Assembly (NCBI RefSeq): GCF_002744735.1 | Contig: NZ_KZ319339.1 | Span: 1,116,001-1,180,000, forward strand | Direction of reading: 5' to 3' | Length of the DNA stretch: 64,000 nt | Source: Marinobacter guineae | Lineage (GTDB): Bacteria; Pseudomonadota; Gammaproteobacteria; Pseudomonadales; Oleiphilaceae | Part shown: positions 8,298 through 17,475 of the stretch, piece by piece | Numbering within the stretch: position 1 is the stretch's first letter | How the letters are laid out: each line of letters starts with the position of its first letter | Translations under genes and position numbers: made by a program | The notes under the pieces: generated by a model | The model's database searches: none | The model's input: the letters and a program-made list of their open reading frames with translations, nothing else | What the model was told of the DNA's origin: nothing

Positions 8298-9941
8298 ATG
8301 GCACAGACCCGCATTTTATCGCCGGCTGACAACGCCTATCAGTATCCGCTGCTGATCAAGCAACTCCTGCTCTCCGGTCCCCGCTACAACCCGGACCAGG
8401 AAATCGTGTACGCCAACCGCAGCAAGTACACCTATACCGATCTGGTCGACCGAATCCACCGACTGGCCAACGCGCTGACAGATGCCGGCGTGCAGGCGGG
8501 TGATACCGTGGCTGTCATGGACTGGGACACTCCTCGTTACCTCGAGTGCTTCTTTGCCATTCCGATGATTGGTGCCATTCTGCACACCGTCAATGTCCGG
8601 TTGTCCCCGGAACAGATTGTTTACACCATGAACCACGCCGAGGATGACGTTGTCCTGGTGCACGACGACTTCCTCCCGATCATCGAGGGCGTCAAAGAAG
8701 AGATAAAAACGGTCAAGACCTGGATCCAGCTGACCGACAGTGAAGCGCCACAGGCAACCTCTGTAAATGCCATCGGTGAATATGAGAGTCTGCTGAAAAA
8801 GGCCGCCAACCAGTTCGACTTCCCGGACTTCGACGAAAACAGCGTCGCAACCACCTTCTACACCACCGGTACCACCGGTAATCCAAAGGGCGTTTACTTC
8901 AGTCACCGCCAGCTGGTGCTGCACACCCTGGCAATGACAGGCACAGTGGCTTCATTCGACGAGATGCCACTCATGCGTTCCTCGTCGGTTTACATGCCAG
9001 TGACCCCCATGTTCCACGTTCATGCCTGGGGCGTGCCCTATGCCGCCACCATGATGGGCATCAAACAGGTGTATCCAGGCCGCTATGAACCCGAGTTACT
9101 GGTCGACCTTCTGAAAGAGCATAAGGTCACCTTCTCCCACTGCGTACCGACCATCATGCAGATGATGATGGCCACCGAATCCATCAAGACCGCAGACCTG
9201 AGCAACTGGCACGTCCTGATTGGCGGCAGCGCACTGACCAAAGGCCTATGCGATGCAGGGGCCAGGCTTGGAATCAAAATGTACACCGCTTACGGCATGT
9301 CTGAAACCTGCCCGCTGCTCTGCGCCTCCCACCTCAAGCCGGAAGACATGGAGCTGCCTCTTGAGCAGCAAACCTCGATCCGGGTAAAGACCGGCATTGC
9401 GACGCCCATGGTTGAGCTGGAAATCGTGGACCCCGAAGGCAACCCGGTGCCTCATGATGGCGAGGCCAAGGGCGAAATCGTGGCCCGCGCCCCCTGGCTG
9501 ACCCAGGGTTACTTCAAGGAGCCTGAGAAGGGCAAGGAGCTCTGGGAAGGCGGCTGGCTTCATACCGGAGACGTGGCTTCCATGGAGCCGGACAACACCA
9601 TCACCATCAAGGATCGCATCAAGGACGTGATCAAGACCGGAGGCGAGTGGCTGTCTTCACTGGACCTGGAGAACCTGATCAGCCAGCACCCGGCTGTTGC
9701 CGGCGCTGCGGTGGTCGGCGTACCCGACGAAAAATGGGGCGAACGTCCTCACGCGCTGGTTACCCTCAAGCCCGGTGAAAGTGCCGGTGTTGAGGACATT
9801 CAGAACCATTTGAAGCAGTTCGTGGACAGTGGCGAGATCAACAAGTGGGCGATCCCCGGACATATTGATTTCGTTGAGGATATCCCGAAGACGAGTGTTG
9901 GAAAGATCAACAAGAAGCTGATCCGGGATCAGCTGAAGTAA
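8298..9941 (+). CDS. AlkK-like fatty-acid-CoA ligase (AMP-forming)
   Basis: 547-residue soluble acyl-adenylate-forming enzyme that activates medium or long-chain fatty acids to acyl-CoA for beta-oxidation. The ATP-binding P-loop TTFYTTGTTGNPKGV lies near residues 183-197, the A5 motif YGMSETCP near 332-339, the A7 motif WLHTGDVASM near 422-431 and the C-terminal catalytic Lys motif PKTSVGKINKK near 533-543. The opening (ADNAYQYPLLIKQLLLSGPRY) is typical of the AlkK/medium-chain group. ATG follows AGAGGAA. A terminator follows. Exact chain length is unknown. Confidence 0.92.
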   Translation: MAQTRILSPADNAYQYPLLIKQLLLSGPRYNPDQEIVYANRSKYTYTDLVDRIHRLANALTDAGVQAGDTVAVMDWDTPRYLECFFAIPMIGAILHTVNVRLSPEQIVYTMNHAEDDVVLVHDDFLPIIEGVKEEIKTVKTWIQLTDSEAPQATSVNAIGEYESLLKKAANQFDFPDFDENSVATTFYTTGTTGNPKGVYFSHRQLVLHTLAMTGTVASFDEMPLMRSSSVYMPVTPMFHVHAWGVPYAATMMGIKQVYPGRYEPELLVDLLKEHKVTFSHCVPTIMQMMMATESIKTADLSNWHVLIGGSALTKGLCDAGARLGIKMYTAYGMSETCPLLCASHLKPEDMELPLEQQTSIRVKTGIATPMVELEIVDPEGNPVPHDGEAKGEIVARAPWLTQGYFKEPEKGKELWEGGWLHTGDVASMEPDNTITIKDRIKDVIKTGGEWLSSLDLENLISQHPAVAGAAVVGVPDEKWGERPHALVTLKPGESAGVEDIQNHLKQFVDSGEINKWAIPGHIDFVEDIPKTSVGKINKKLIRDQLK

Positions 9942-9970
9942 CAGACCTGGAGTCATAAACAGGTGAAGAC

Positions 9971-10004
9971 GGGTCAGGTGAAGACTGTCATCTGACCCCT
10001 TTTT
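9971..10004 (+). terminator. Terminator between the acyl-CoA ligase and dadA
   Basis: GGGTCAG at 9971-9977 pairs with CTGACCC at 9992-9998, extendable by four more bases with one mismatch, followed by a T run at 10000-10004. It separates two converging genes. Confidence 0.8.
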
Positions 10005-10016
10005 ATCAAACCTGTC

Positions 10017-11270
10017 TTATAACCCGGAAAACGTGAAGTCTACTTCCGGCTTGCGCCCCTCAATGATATCCGCCAGCGCAGCTGCAGACCCACAGGAATG
10101 GGTCCACCCCAGCGTGCCGTGTCCGGTATTCAGGTACAGATTTGCGAAGTGGCTTTTGCCGACGTAGGGGACATTGGAGGGAGTGGCCGGGCGCAAGCCG
10201 GTCCAGAACTCGGCCTGGTCCCAATAGCCCGCCTCTGGCATTACCTCGGCCGTCCTCCGCACGATGGCGCGGCAGCGGGTGTAATTGAGGTTTCGGCTGT
10301 AGCCGCCCAGTTCCGCCGTGCCCGCCACACGAATCCTGTCGCCAAGGCGTGAGTAGACCAGCTTGTATTCATCATCGGTAAGGCTGACCTTGAACGCCGC
10401 CTCTTCATTCCTGACCGGTACGGTGATGGAATAGCCCTTCGCCGGATAGATATTCAGGAAGATCCCAAGCTGTCGGGCCAACGCGGCACTGTAGCTACCA
10501 AGGCTCAAAACATAGGCGTCGGCCCGCAGGGTCTCGTGGCGCCCATCGGTCAGGGTCTGAACGCCCAGCACACGTTCGCTTGCCTTTTCGAAGCGGAGGA
10601 TCTGGGTGCTGTATCGGAACTCCACACCGGCCTCGGCACAACACCTGGCCAGGCTCTGGGTGAACATACGGGCGTCACCGGATTCGTCGTCAGAAGTGTA
10701 GGTGGCCCCTGCGATCCGGTTCTGGATGGGCTTCAGCGCCGGCTCCAGTTCAACCGCCCGATCAGCATCGATAATCTGCCGGTCGCAGCCAAGAGACTGC
10801 ATGATCCGGGTAGGCTCTTTGGCACCGTCAAACTCGGCCGGATTGGTGTAAAAGTGCAGAATGCCTTTCTCGAGGTGGTCGTATTGGACATTGGCATCCT
10901 TGCGCAGAGCCTGTAGCTGACTGCGACTATAGGTACCAAGATTGACCATCTGGCGAATGTTGTGGGCTGCTTTGGCAGAGGTGCACTCCCCGAGGAAAGA
11001 CAGTGCCCAGCGCCACTGGGCAGGATCCAGCTTCGGCCGGAACAACAGGGGAGCATCTGCCTGAGTGAGCCATTTCAGCACTTTAAGGGGTGCCGACGGA
11101 TTGGCCCAGGGCTCGGCATGGGACACCGAAATCTGACCGCCATTGGCGTAACTGGTTTCTAACCCGGCCTGATTTTGTCGGTCAACCACTGTGACCTGGT
11201 GCCCCTGCTTTTGCAGAAACCAGGCTGTTGTTATGCCAACAACGCCCGCACCCAAAACCAGTATGTGCAT
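10017..11270 (-). CDS. dadA: D-amino acid dehydrogenase, small subunit
   Basis: 417-residue FAD-dependent enzyme that deaminates D-amino acids (D-alanine preferred in E. coli) to 2-oxo acids and passes electrons to the respiratory chain at the inner membrane. The FAD-binding Rossmann motif VLGAGVVGITTAWFLQ is at residues 4-19, followed by DRQNQAGLETSYANGGQIS and the C-terminal GHGTLGWTHSCGSA flavin contact near 383-396. Length matches E. coli DadA (432). ATG follows GGAGG. It stands alone rather than beside an alanine racemase. Confidence 0.93.
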   Translation of the reverse strand: MHILVLGAGVVGITTAWFLQKQGHQVTVVDRQNQAGLETSYANGGQISVSHAEPWANPSAPLKVLKWLTQADAPLLFRPKLDPAQWRWALSFLGECTSAKAAHNIRQMVNLGTYSRSQLQALRKDANVQYDHLEKGILHFYTNPAEFDGAKEPTRIMQSLGCDRQIIDADRAVELEPALKPIQNRIAGATYTSDDESGDARMFTQSLARCCAEAGVEFRYSTQILRFEKASERVLGVQTLTDGRHETLRADAYVLSLGSYSAALARQLGIFLNIYPAKGYSITVPVRNEEAAFKVSLTDDEYKLVYSRLGDRIRVAGTAELGGYSRNLNYTRCRAIVRRTAEVMPEAGYWDQAEFWTGLRPATPSNVPYVGKSHFANLYLNTGHGTLGWTHSCGSAAALADIIEGRKPEVDFTFSGL

Positions 11271-11356
11271 TCTTGCCTCCGGTCAGCTTCAAATCTGGAA
11301 ATAGTTATCGCGGGCCGTATTGTAGCCTGAGCACACAATGATTGCGTGTTATACCA

Positions 11357-11713
11357 TCAGCCACCGGCACGTTTGACGGTCCAGCCGTTCTGCTCAAGCA
11401 GTGGCACGAGGATGTCCCGCTGATCGCCCTGAATTTCAACCACGCCGTCTTTTACGGTGCCGCCGGTACCGCATTTCGCTTTCAGGGTCTTTACGTATGC
11501 CTTGAGAGCCTTTTCATCGAGAGGAATGCCGGTAATCAGGGTCACGCCCTTGCCCTTGCGCCCCTTGGTTTCCCGGCTGACTCTTACAATGCCGTCGCCG
11601 GCAGGTTGTGTGGATTTGCTGCAGGTACAGTCGGCTACCGGATTCCGGCAACCAGGGCACATGCGCCCCGTCTCGGTGGAGAACACCAGCCCCCCATCGG
11701 ATCGCTTTTTCAT
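11357..11713 (-). CDS. yciH: SUI1/eIF1-like translation factor YciH
   Basis: 118 residues with a four-Cys N-terminal knuckle (CPGCRNPVADCTCSK, residues about 19-33) and a C-terminal SUI1 domain containing GRKGKGVTLITGIPL and CGTGGTVKDGVVEIQGDQ. Bacterial YciH is related to eukaryotic eIF1 and has been linked to fidelity of translation start. Start has GGAG five bases upstream. It is monocistronic between dadA and a lipoprotein gene. Confidence 0.93.
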   Translation of the reverse strand: MKKRSDGGLVFSTETGRMCPGCRNPVADCTCSKSTQPAGDGIVRVSRETKGRKGKGVTLITGIPLDEKALKAYVKTLKAKCGTGGTVKDGVVEIQGDQRDILVPLLEQNGWTVKRAGG

Positions 11714-11758
11714 CCTGTCTCCGTGGTTTTCGTGATTTTCTACGTCTAGCTCAATGTA

Positions 11759-12295
11759 TCAGTCGAGGCCCGGCGGATACTTGGTGAACATTTCTGTTAC
11801 GACTTCGTCGATCAGCTTGCGACGGGTTTCCGGGGACTGGTTTTCATTCAGATAACGACGACTGGCAGCCCTCCAGACCACCTCTTTGCTCGTACTGTCC
11901 GCCAGTTCCACCACCAGCTTGCCCTCTTCAACTTCACGGACAGGTGGCGGAGCCGCAAGCGCCCAGCCGAAATTACCGCTGCCAAAGCCAAATCCAAGGC
12001 CCAGCCCGGTCTGCTCCAGCCTCTCCTCCGGCACGATCTGCCAGCTCACCAGCAAGTCGGCCTCCGCTTGCGGAACCCGCTGCAGGGCCTTTCGATTGAG
12101 CTCTCTTTCAATGGCATCCCTTACCCGGCTGCCATCCAGCGACACAAAGGACGAAGAATCCGCCTCAGTTGTGGGCGCGAATGCCCAGGACGAATAGTTT
12201 CCAAAAACCACAGACGAGTTGTAATCCGTCACCACATTGCTGGCACAACCACTCATGGCCAGCGCCACTATCGACAACATCACGAATCGCATCAT
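11759..12295 (-). CDS. DUF4136 family lipoprotein
   Basis: ATG at 12295 is chosen because GAGGG lies upstream with good spacing; an in-frame TTG at 12310 lacks a binding site. The product (178 residues) begins with a lipoprotein signal peptide, MMRFVMLSIVALAMSGC, whose lipobox Cys is about residue 17. The rest matches DUF4136: YNSSVVFGNYSSWAF near the N-terminus and ADLLVSWQIVPEE in the middle, with glycine-rich GLGFGFGSGNFGW. Probably envelope-anchored; function unknown. Confidence 0.87.
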   Translation of the reverse strand: MMRFVMLSIVALAMSGCASNVVTDYNSSVVFGNYSSWAFAPTTEADSSSFVSLDGSRVRDAIERELNRKALQRVPQAEADLLVSWQIVPEERLEQTGLGLGFGFGSGNFGWALAAPPPVREVEEGKLVVELADSTSKEVVWRAASRRYLNENQSPETRRKLIDEVVTEMFTKYPPGLD

Positions 12296-12373
12296 GTTTT
12301 CATCCCTCAATGGAGGATTTTCCTGTTAATCAGTATACGCACAGGTGACGCGTGAAGGCGCCTTTCAGATCCA

Positions 12374-12994
12374 TCACCTTTCAAAACTGTAATCCAGCTT
12401 ATGGGCATCACAGAATGCCCCGAATTCCCCGACCAGATTCTCAGGAACCGAGAGCCTCGCATGGACGGGAGAACCATAATCAACCGAGTCCAGCGTCGCA
12501 CCATGCACCTCGCACCAGTGTCTAAGAGGCTGCTCATCGGCGAAAGACAGGGTAACCCTTGTATCAACGACGGGCTGCTGGACAACCCGGCCCACTGCTG
12601 ACAGGACACTCTCCGCAGCACCCGCGTATGCTCGCACCAGGCCTCCAGCGCCGAGTTTAATGCCCCCGAAATACCGTACTACCATGACCAGTACGTCGCC
12701 CATATCCTTGTGCTGGATCACACTCAATATTGGCTTTCCGGCAGTCCCTGATGGCTCACCATCATCGTTCATCGCGGCCTCAGCCGCAGAGCCCGGGCGC
12801 CCAATCTGGTAGGCCCAGCAGATGTGGCGGGCATCCGGATGATCCTTGTGGGCCTGCTCCAGCCAGGTTTTCACTTCATCGCGGGAGCTTACCGGGGCCA
12901 CTCGGGCAATGAAACGACTTTTCTTCACTTCCGTTTCCCGCTCAAGGTATCCTGCCGGTACGGGGTAATCTTTTTTCATCGCAACCTGCTTCAT
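12374..12994 (-). CDS. yigZ: YigZ/IMPACT family protein
   Basis: 206 residues. The N-terminal IMPACT domain has KKSRFIARVAP, HPDARHICWAYQIG, NDDGEPSGTAGKPIL and VVRYFGGIKLGAGGLVRAYAGA, all diagnostic; the C-terminal half is a DUF1949-type domain. IMPACT proteins bind ribosomes or regulators of translation in eukaryotes; the bacterial role is unclear. ATG at 12994 lies directly after the kinase stop (TGAATG), while ATG at 12979 gives a length closer to E. coli YigZ. Cotranscription with the upstream two-component system is likely. Confidence 0.9.
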   Translation of the reverse strand: MKQVAMKKDYPVPAGYLERETEVKKSRFIARVAPVSSRDEVKTWLEQAHKDHPDARHICWAYQIGRPGSAAEAAMNDDGEPSGTAGKPILSVIQHKDMGDVLVMVVRYFGGIKLGAGGLVRAYAGAAESVLSAVGRVVQQPVVDTRVTLSFADEQPLRHWCEVHGATLDSVDYGSPVHARLSVPENLVGEFGAFCDAHKLDYSFER

Positions 12995-14314
12995 TCAACC
13001 CTGGATAAACACCGGAAGACGAACCGTAACCCTTAAACCGCCCGGCTCGCCAACGGCTGCTGTGATCTCGCCATCGTGAGCGGAAACGATGTCTCTGGCA
13101 ATAGCCAGCCCCAGGCCCCAGCCCGTTCCACCCCGGGATTTATCGGCCCGGAAGAATGGCTCGAACAGGTGCGGCACTAACTCCTCCGGGACCCCGGGGC
13201 CCTCATCTTCTATGGTCAGATCAAGCCACCCATCCGACACAGATACGGCAAGGTTAACGACCTTGCCGGGTGGCGTGTGATCCAGCGCATTTTGCAGAAT
13301 ATTATCGATTGCCCGCTGTAACAGCCCCTCATCGCCCAGCACCGAGGTACCGGCACTTTCCGGCGAGGCAACAAGCTTACAATCAACACCCTGATGTTCC
13401 GCGTAATCGGCCGCATCCTGCAGCACCCGGTTAATCACCTTGACCGGCTTCAGGGGCTCCCGCTCAATATCCCCGCCAGCCTCGGTAACCCGGTACAACG
13501 CCAGGATCTGGCCCGTCATCGTTTCGAGTCGCTCGTTCTGGCGCAGAATGCTGGCCATCAGTTCCTCATCCGCGCCGTCCTCAATCGCCAGTTCAATGGC
13601 GACACGCTGACGGGCCAGGGGTGTACGCAGGTCATGGGAAATGTCCCGAAGCAGGTGCTTTTGCCGCTCCAGCAGGCTGCATAGCTGCTCCGTCATGGCA
13701 TTGAATGCCGTTGCCAGCTGACCCACTTCATCCCGGCGCCTGGCGATCTTATTGCTGACTCTGAGGGAATTATCGCCGCTGGCAATGGCCTGAGCGGTCG
13801 TTTCCATATGCCGAAGCGGCCGTGAAACAAGGCGGGCGATCCACCAACACGCCAGGGAAATCATGATCAACGCCAGCCCCAGTTCTATGGCACGGAAGAA
13901 CTTCGGATCCAGCCAGCCGGCACCGTTAATTCGCGGCCAGGCCACCAGGCGGTACCCATCACCAACATCGAGAACCGCCGGTTTCTGCGGATACCAGCCC
14001 GAATTCATCCTGTCACGGATAAATGAGGGCAGCTTGCCATCGTTCTCGTCCTGCTCAATCAGAACGAGGTACAACTCAAGACGCTCGCCCTCGGACCGCA
14101 GAAAGCGCCAGGCCTCACTCCGATCGCCGGACTCACGGATTTCTATCGCCTCCTCGGCCAGATCCCTGAGGCCCACCTGGCGCTCTATGGCCTCCCTTTC
14201 ACGATCCAGAAGCACACGGGTAGCCAGGTTGCTGACCACCACAGTCACAGCCATGGCCAGCCAGATCGAGAGGAAAATCCGCCAGAACAGTGGGAAAATG
14301 GTCCGGCGCTTCAT
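12995..14314 (-). CDS. Sensor histidine kinase, CpxA/EnvZ-like
   Basis: 439-residue membrane kinase. A transmembrane helix at about 8-30, a periplasmic sensor region of about 125 residues, a second helix near 163-182, HAMP to about 240, then the H-box LLRDISHDLRTPLARQRV (phosphorylated His near 252), N-box ALDHTPPG context, G1 DEGPGVPE and G2 GTGWGLGLAIARDIV. It should phosphorylate the regulator encoded just upstream (four-base ATGA overlap). The DISHDLRTPLAR H-box resembles CpxA, but the periplasmic domain is not clearly Cpx-like, so the signal is unknown. Confidence 0.92.
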   Translation of the reverse strand: MKRRTIFPLFWRIFLSIWLAMAVTVVVSNLATRVLLDREREAIERQVGLRDLAEEAIEIRESGDRSEAWRFLRSEGERLELYLVLIEQDENDGKLPSFIRDRMNSGWYPQKPAVLDVGDGYRLVAWPRINGAGWLDPKFFRAIELGLALIMISLACWWIARLVSRPLRHMETTAQAIASGDNSLRVSNKIARRRDEVGQLATAFNAMTEQLCSLLERQKHLLRDISHDLRTPLARQRVAIELAIEDGADEELMASILRQNERLETMTGQILALYRVTEAGGDIEREPLKPVKVINRVLQDAADYAEHQGVDCKLVASPESAGTSVLGDEGLLQRAIDNILQNALDHTPPGKVVNLAVSVSDGWLDLTIEDEGPGVPEELVPHLFEPFFRADKSRGGTGWGLGLAIARDIVSAHDGEITAAVGEPGGLRVTVRLPVFIQG

Positions 14315-14997
14315 GCTGGCACCCGGTAACTGTAACCGAGCCCGCGAACTGTCTCGATCCTGGGCGGATCGTCATTGCCCAGCTTCTTGCGGAGATTGCT
14401 GATGTGCATATCGAGGGTCCGGTCGTAAGCCTCAAGCCTTCGGCCAAGGGCCCACTGCATAAGATCGGTTTTTCGTACCACGCTGCCCGCATGGGCGAGC
14501 AGAACCTGCAGCACTTCGTATTCGGTGGCGGTCAGATCCAGCACTTCATCGTTCTGGAAAATCCGCCGGTGGCCGGGCTCAACCCTGATATCTCCGTAGG
14601 TCCTGGCAGCATTGACCTCTGTTTTCTGATCCCAGGCAATCCTGCGCAACAGCGCCTGCAGACGAGCCACCAGCTCCCTGGGGTTACAGGGTTTGGGAAT
14701 GTAATCATCGGCACCCACTTCGAACCCCACGATCCGGTCGGTTTCATCGCCCCTGGCCGTCAATAGCACAACGGGCAAATGGGTTTCCGCTCTCAGCTCT
14801 CGCAGCACCTCAAGGCCACTGATATCCGGCAGCATGATATCCAGAACCACGATGTCGCAGTGCTGACCCAAAGCCAGAGCCAGCCCGTCCCGGCCATTGG
14901 CCGCTTCACGGACGGTAAACCCCTGGTTGGTCAGGTAGCGGGCAAGCAGCTCTCGCAGTTCGTCATCGTCTTCGACCAGTAAAACCCTGTTCTGCAT
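14311..14997 (-). CDS. OmpR-family response regulator, CpxR-like
   Basis: 228 residues. Receiver domain at 1-120 with acidic pair EDDDE, phosphoacceptor Asp in VVLDIMLPDISG (about residue 53), Thr in LLTARGD and Lys in YIPKPCNPREL. The winged-helix DNA-binding domain follows, with LTATEYEVLQVLL and DRTLDMHISNLRKKLG and the final RGLGYSYR. ATG at 14997 is supported by GGAGA six bases upstream; an in-frame ATG 12 codons earlier lacks a site. The promoter lies in 14998-15169, shared with a divergent acyltransferase gene. Confidence 0.94.
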   Translation of the reverse strand: MQNRVLLVEDDDELRELLARYLTNQGFTVREAANGRDGLALALGQHCDIVVLDIMLPDISGLEVLRELRAETHLPVVLLTARGDETDRIVGFEVGADDYIPKPCNPRELVARLQALLRRIAWDQKTEVNAARTYGDIRVEPGHRRIFQNDEVLDLTATEYEVLQVLLAHAGSVVRKTDLMQWALGRRLEAYDRTLDMHISNLRKKLGNDDPPRIETVRGLGYSYRVPA

Positions 14998-15169
14998 CTT
15001 TGTTCTCCACCGTGGCTGCCTGAAGTCTAACATGCTGCTGGCAAGCTGCTGATTCGGCGCAATTTCCTTTGCAGAACATTTACAAAGGCCCGATCTTCAT
15101 TGACGAGGGGTGATCAGAAGCCGGGTTCTGACGTATGGTATCGGGTAGATCAAGGAGCTCTTTCCAACC

Positions 15170-16336
15170 ATGTCAGTAACCGGACTGTCTTCTCTCACCC
15201 TGGAAACCTGTGCCAGCGTCAATGCCATCCCGCAGCGGGATTGGCAACGGCTGGCGGGGCACTCCAACCCGTTTCTCCGCCAGGAGTTCTTCCAGGCTCT
15301 GGAGGACGCCGGCTGTACCACGGCAGCCGCCGGATGGGCGCCCAGCCACCTGGTTTTCCGAATGGCCGGCAGGATTGTCGGCGTGGCGCCGGCTTTTCTG
15401 AAAAGCCACTCCATGGGCGAATACGTGTTTGACTGGGCCTGGGCCGAGGCCTATCAGCGCCACGGGCTGGACTACTACCCGAAATTGCTGATCGCCATTC
15501 CGTTTACGCCCTCCACCGGGCCCAGATTGCTGTTGGATCCGGCCTTACGCGAACAGCTCAAACCGGAACAGCTCCACAACCTGCTGGATACGCTGACGGA
15601 CAGGCTTGGCGCACACTCCTGGCACTTGCTGTTCCCGGACGCCGATGACCAGAAGCTGCTCCATCACGACCAGGCACTGCACCGCCTCGGGTGCCAATTC
15701 CATTGGCACAACCACGGCTACCGGAATTTCGAGGCTTTCCTTGGGGCGCTGAACTCTCGCAAGCGTAAATCAATCCGCAAGGAACGCCGGCAGGTGGCTG
15801 AGCAAGGCATTTCCTTTGCCCGCTTTCACGGCCGGGACATTCCGGACCATGTGCTTTCAACATTCTACGTGTTTTACCAGGCAACCTATCTGAAACGGGG
15901 CCAACGTCCTTACCTGAACAAACGCTTTTTCGAACTGCTGCGGGCGCACCTACCGGAGCACCTGCACATCGTGATGGCCGCCCGCGAGGGCGAGATGATT
16001 GCCGGAGCCCTGTTTCTTGCCGGGGAAGACACCCTCTACGGGCGCTACTGGGGCTGCCTCGATGAATACAACCACCTGCATTTCGAGACCTGCTATTACC
16101 AGGGCATCGAGCTGGCGATGGATCTTGGTCTTCAGCACATTGACGCCGGCGCCCAGGGCGAACACAAGTTGGTGCGGGGCTTTGAACCGGTCATTACCCA
16201 TTCCTGGCACGGCATTCTGCACCCGGGCTTCCGGGAGGCTATCGAAAACTTCACCCTCGAAGAGGCTGACCATGTGTTAGGTTACCTCAACGATGCAAAA
16301 TCCGCTCTTCCGTTCCGACAGCAGGGGCAGGATTAG
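15170..16336 (+). CDS. FemAB/GNAT-like acyltransferase (DUF482)
   Basis: 388 residues matching the DUF482 (FemAB-like) family throughout: NPFLRQEFFQALEDAG at about 35-50, YVFDWAWAEAYQRHGLDYYPKLLIAIPFTPSTGPRLL in the first third, then SRKRKSIRKERRQV and the C-terminal YRGRYWG-type segment, here LYGRYWGCLDEYNHLHFETCYYQGIE, and GAQGEHKLVRGFEP. The fold is a duplicated GNAT, related to enzymes that add amino acids to peptidoglycan or acylate other substrates. Substrate unknown. Start has AAGGAG at rather long spacing (12 bases). Confidence 0.88.
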   Translation: MSVTGLSSLTLETCASVNAIPQRDWQRLAGHSNPFLRQEFFQALEDAGCTTAAAGWAPSHLVFRMAGRIVGVAPAFLKSHSMGEYVFDWAWAEAYQRHGLDYYPKLLIAIPFTPSTGPRLLLDPALREQLKPEQLHNLLDTLTDRLGAHSWHLLFPDADDQKLLHHDQALHRLGCQFHWHNHGYRNFEAFLGALNSRKRKSIRKERRQVAEQGISFARFHGRDIPDHVLSTFYVFYQATYLKRGQRPYLNKRFFELLRAHLPEHLHIVMAAREGEMIAGALFLAGEDTLYGRYWGCLDEYNHLHFETCYYQGIELAMDLGLQHIDAGAQGEHKLVRGFEPVITHSWHGILHPGFREAIENFTLEEADHVLGYLNDAKSALPFRQQGQD

Positions 16337-16383
16337 CTTCTATACTGAAGATCCGAGACAGGAATTGGACGGAGTTAGATACC

Positions 16384-17049
16384 ATGGACACGGACGCGCT
16401 TTGGCGCATGCTTTCATCAGTCAATTTACCGCTATTTGTCTCCGCGGGAGCCTTTCTGCTTGCCCTGATTTCCCTTAGCCTTATTTCTGGGGCCCGGCGC
16501 CGCAACCAGGACCAACTGGCAAACTTGCGCGAGAAGTGCGACACGCTCTGGCGTGAATTGGATGACATTCGCGTAGCGCAATTCAACCGTCCCGGAAGTG
16601 CCGGAAGTGCCGGGGCATCCTCGCCATTTGAAGAAGCCTCCTACCATACCGAGATGCAGGCCTACAGTAAGATCTGGCCCCAGGTGTGGCAACTGTACGA
16701 ACGCCTGGGCACGTTCCTGAGGGCTGTAGAAGCGGGTGAAGCTGCAGGAGAGCTGAGACTCGAATCCCGGAACGCTGCCCTGGAAGCACGAAATTTGCTG
16801 AACAGGAACCGCCCATTCTGCAGCCAGTCCGTAGATGAGCTGGTCACACGATTGATTGACGCCGAAATCAAGGCACACCTTGCCGCCTGCCAGTATCTGG
16901 ATTTGCTCAAAGACGTTTCCAGCGCCTCTTCCGGCCACGACCGGAGGGTTCTGCAGGACAAATGCCACAGCCTGCATGAGGGGGAAGCCCGAGACCTGAT
17001 GAATCAGCTGGCGGCATCAATCCGGCAACGGGCCATCCGGGCCAGTTGA
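16384..17049 (+). CDS. Hypothetical single-pass membrane protein
   Basis: 221 residues. A hydrophobic helix at about 15-36 is followed by basic residues (ARRRNQ), predicting an N-out or signal-anchor arrangement with a cytoplasmic helical domain; residues 40-65 look like a short coiled coil (DQLANLREKCDTLWRELDDIR). A small GSAGSAGAS linker sits near residue 74. No family is recognised. GGAG nine bases before ATG supports the start. It lies 47 bases after the acyltransferase and may share its transcript. Cytosolic Cys residues are scattered with no metal motif. Confidence 0.75.
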   Translation: MDTDALWRMLSSVNLPLFVSAGAFLLALISLSLISGARRRNQDQLANLREKCDTLWRELDDIRVAQFNRPGSAGSAGASSPFEEASYHTEMQAYSKIWPQVWQLYERLGTFLRAVEAGEAAGELRLESRNAALEARNLLNRNRPFCSQSVDELVTRLIDAEIKAHLAACQYLDLLKDVSSASSGHDRRVLQDKCHSLHEGEARDLMNQLAASIRQRAIRAS

Positions 17050-17062
17050 AGACCCGCGTGCT

Positions 17063-17278
17063 TTAGCTCTCAGCAATACGGAAGCCCACTTTCATCACCA
17101 CCTGATAATGGCCCACCTTGCCCCCAACAATATGGCCACGGGTTTCCGTCACTTCAAACCACTCCATGTTACGAACACTTTTGCCACACTCTTCAAGCGC
17201 GTTTTCGATGGCGTCTTCAATGCTTTTTTGGGACGAGCCAACAATTTCCACTTTCTTATACACGTGATGGTCAGACAT
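17063..17278 (-). CDS. Dodecin flavoprotein
   Basis: 71 residues covering the full dodecin fold: HVYKKVEIVGSSQKSIEDAIENAL, then NMEWFEVTETRGHI with the flavin-stacking Trp at residue 40, and HYQVVMKVGFRI. Dodecins form hollow dodecamers that store or sequester riboflavin or FMN. ATG at 17278 is preferred because GGGAG lies eight bases upstream and the chain then has the standard length; upstream in-frame codons would add an unrelated 22-residue extension. Convergent with the preceding gene (13-base gap). Confidence 0.94.
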   Translation of the reverse strand: MSDHHVYKKVEIVGSSQKSIEDAIENALEECGKSVRNMEWFEVTETRGHIVGGKVGHYQVVMKVGFRIAES

Positions 17279-17475
17279 TACATGGCTCCCTGAAAGATCA
17301 TTTGTGATACTACTGAGACTAGAAGAGAAGCCGGGCTCCGGCAAACCACCACAGGTTTCACAGGCTCATCTGATCGCTCCCGACTGGCGTATTTGTTCAC
17401 TACAATTATCCAGGGGGCAAGGAACTTCATGTTCTTTACGGGGTCCCGGTGGTTTCCATATTTCGGACAGGGTTC

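Noticed and set aside
17449..17475. GTG start for the DUF3750 gene
   Set aside because: It would add nine residues before a good signal-peptide start (MKRFFKY); upstream site is weak, so ATG 17476 is preferred.
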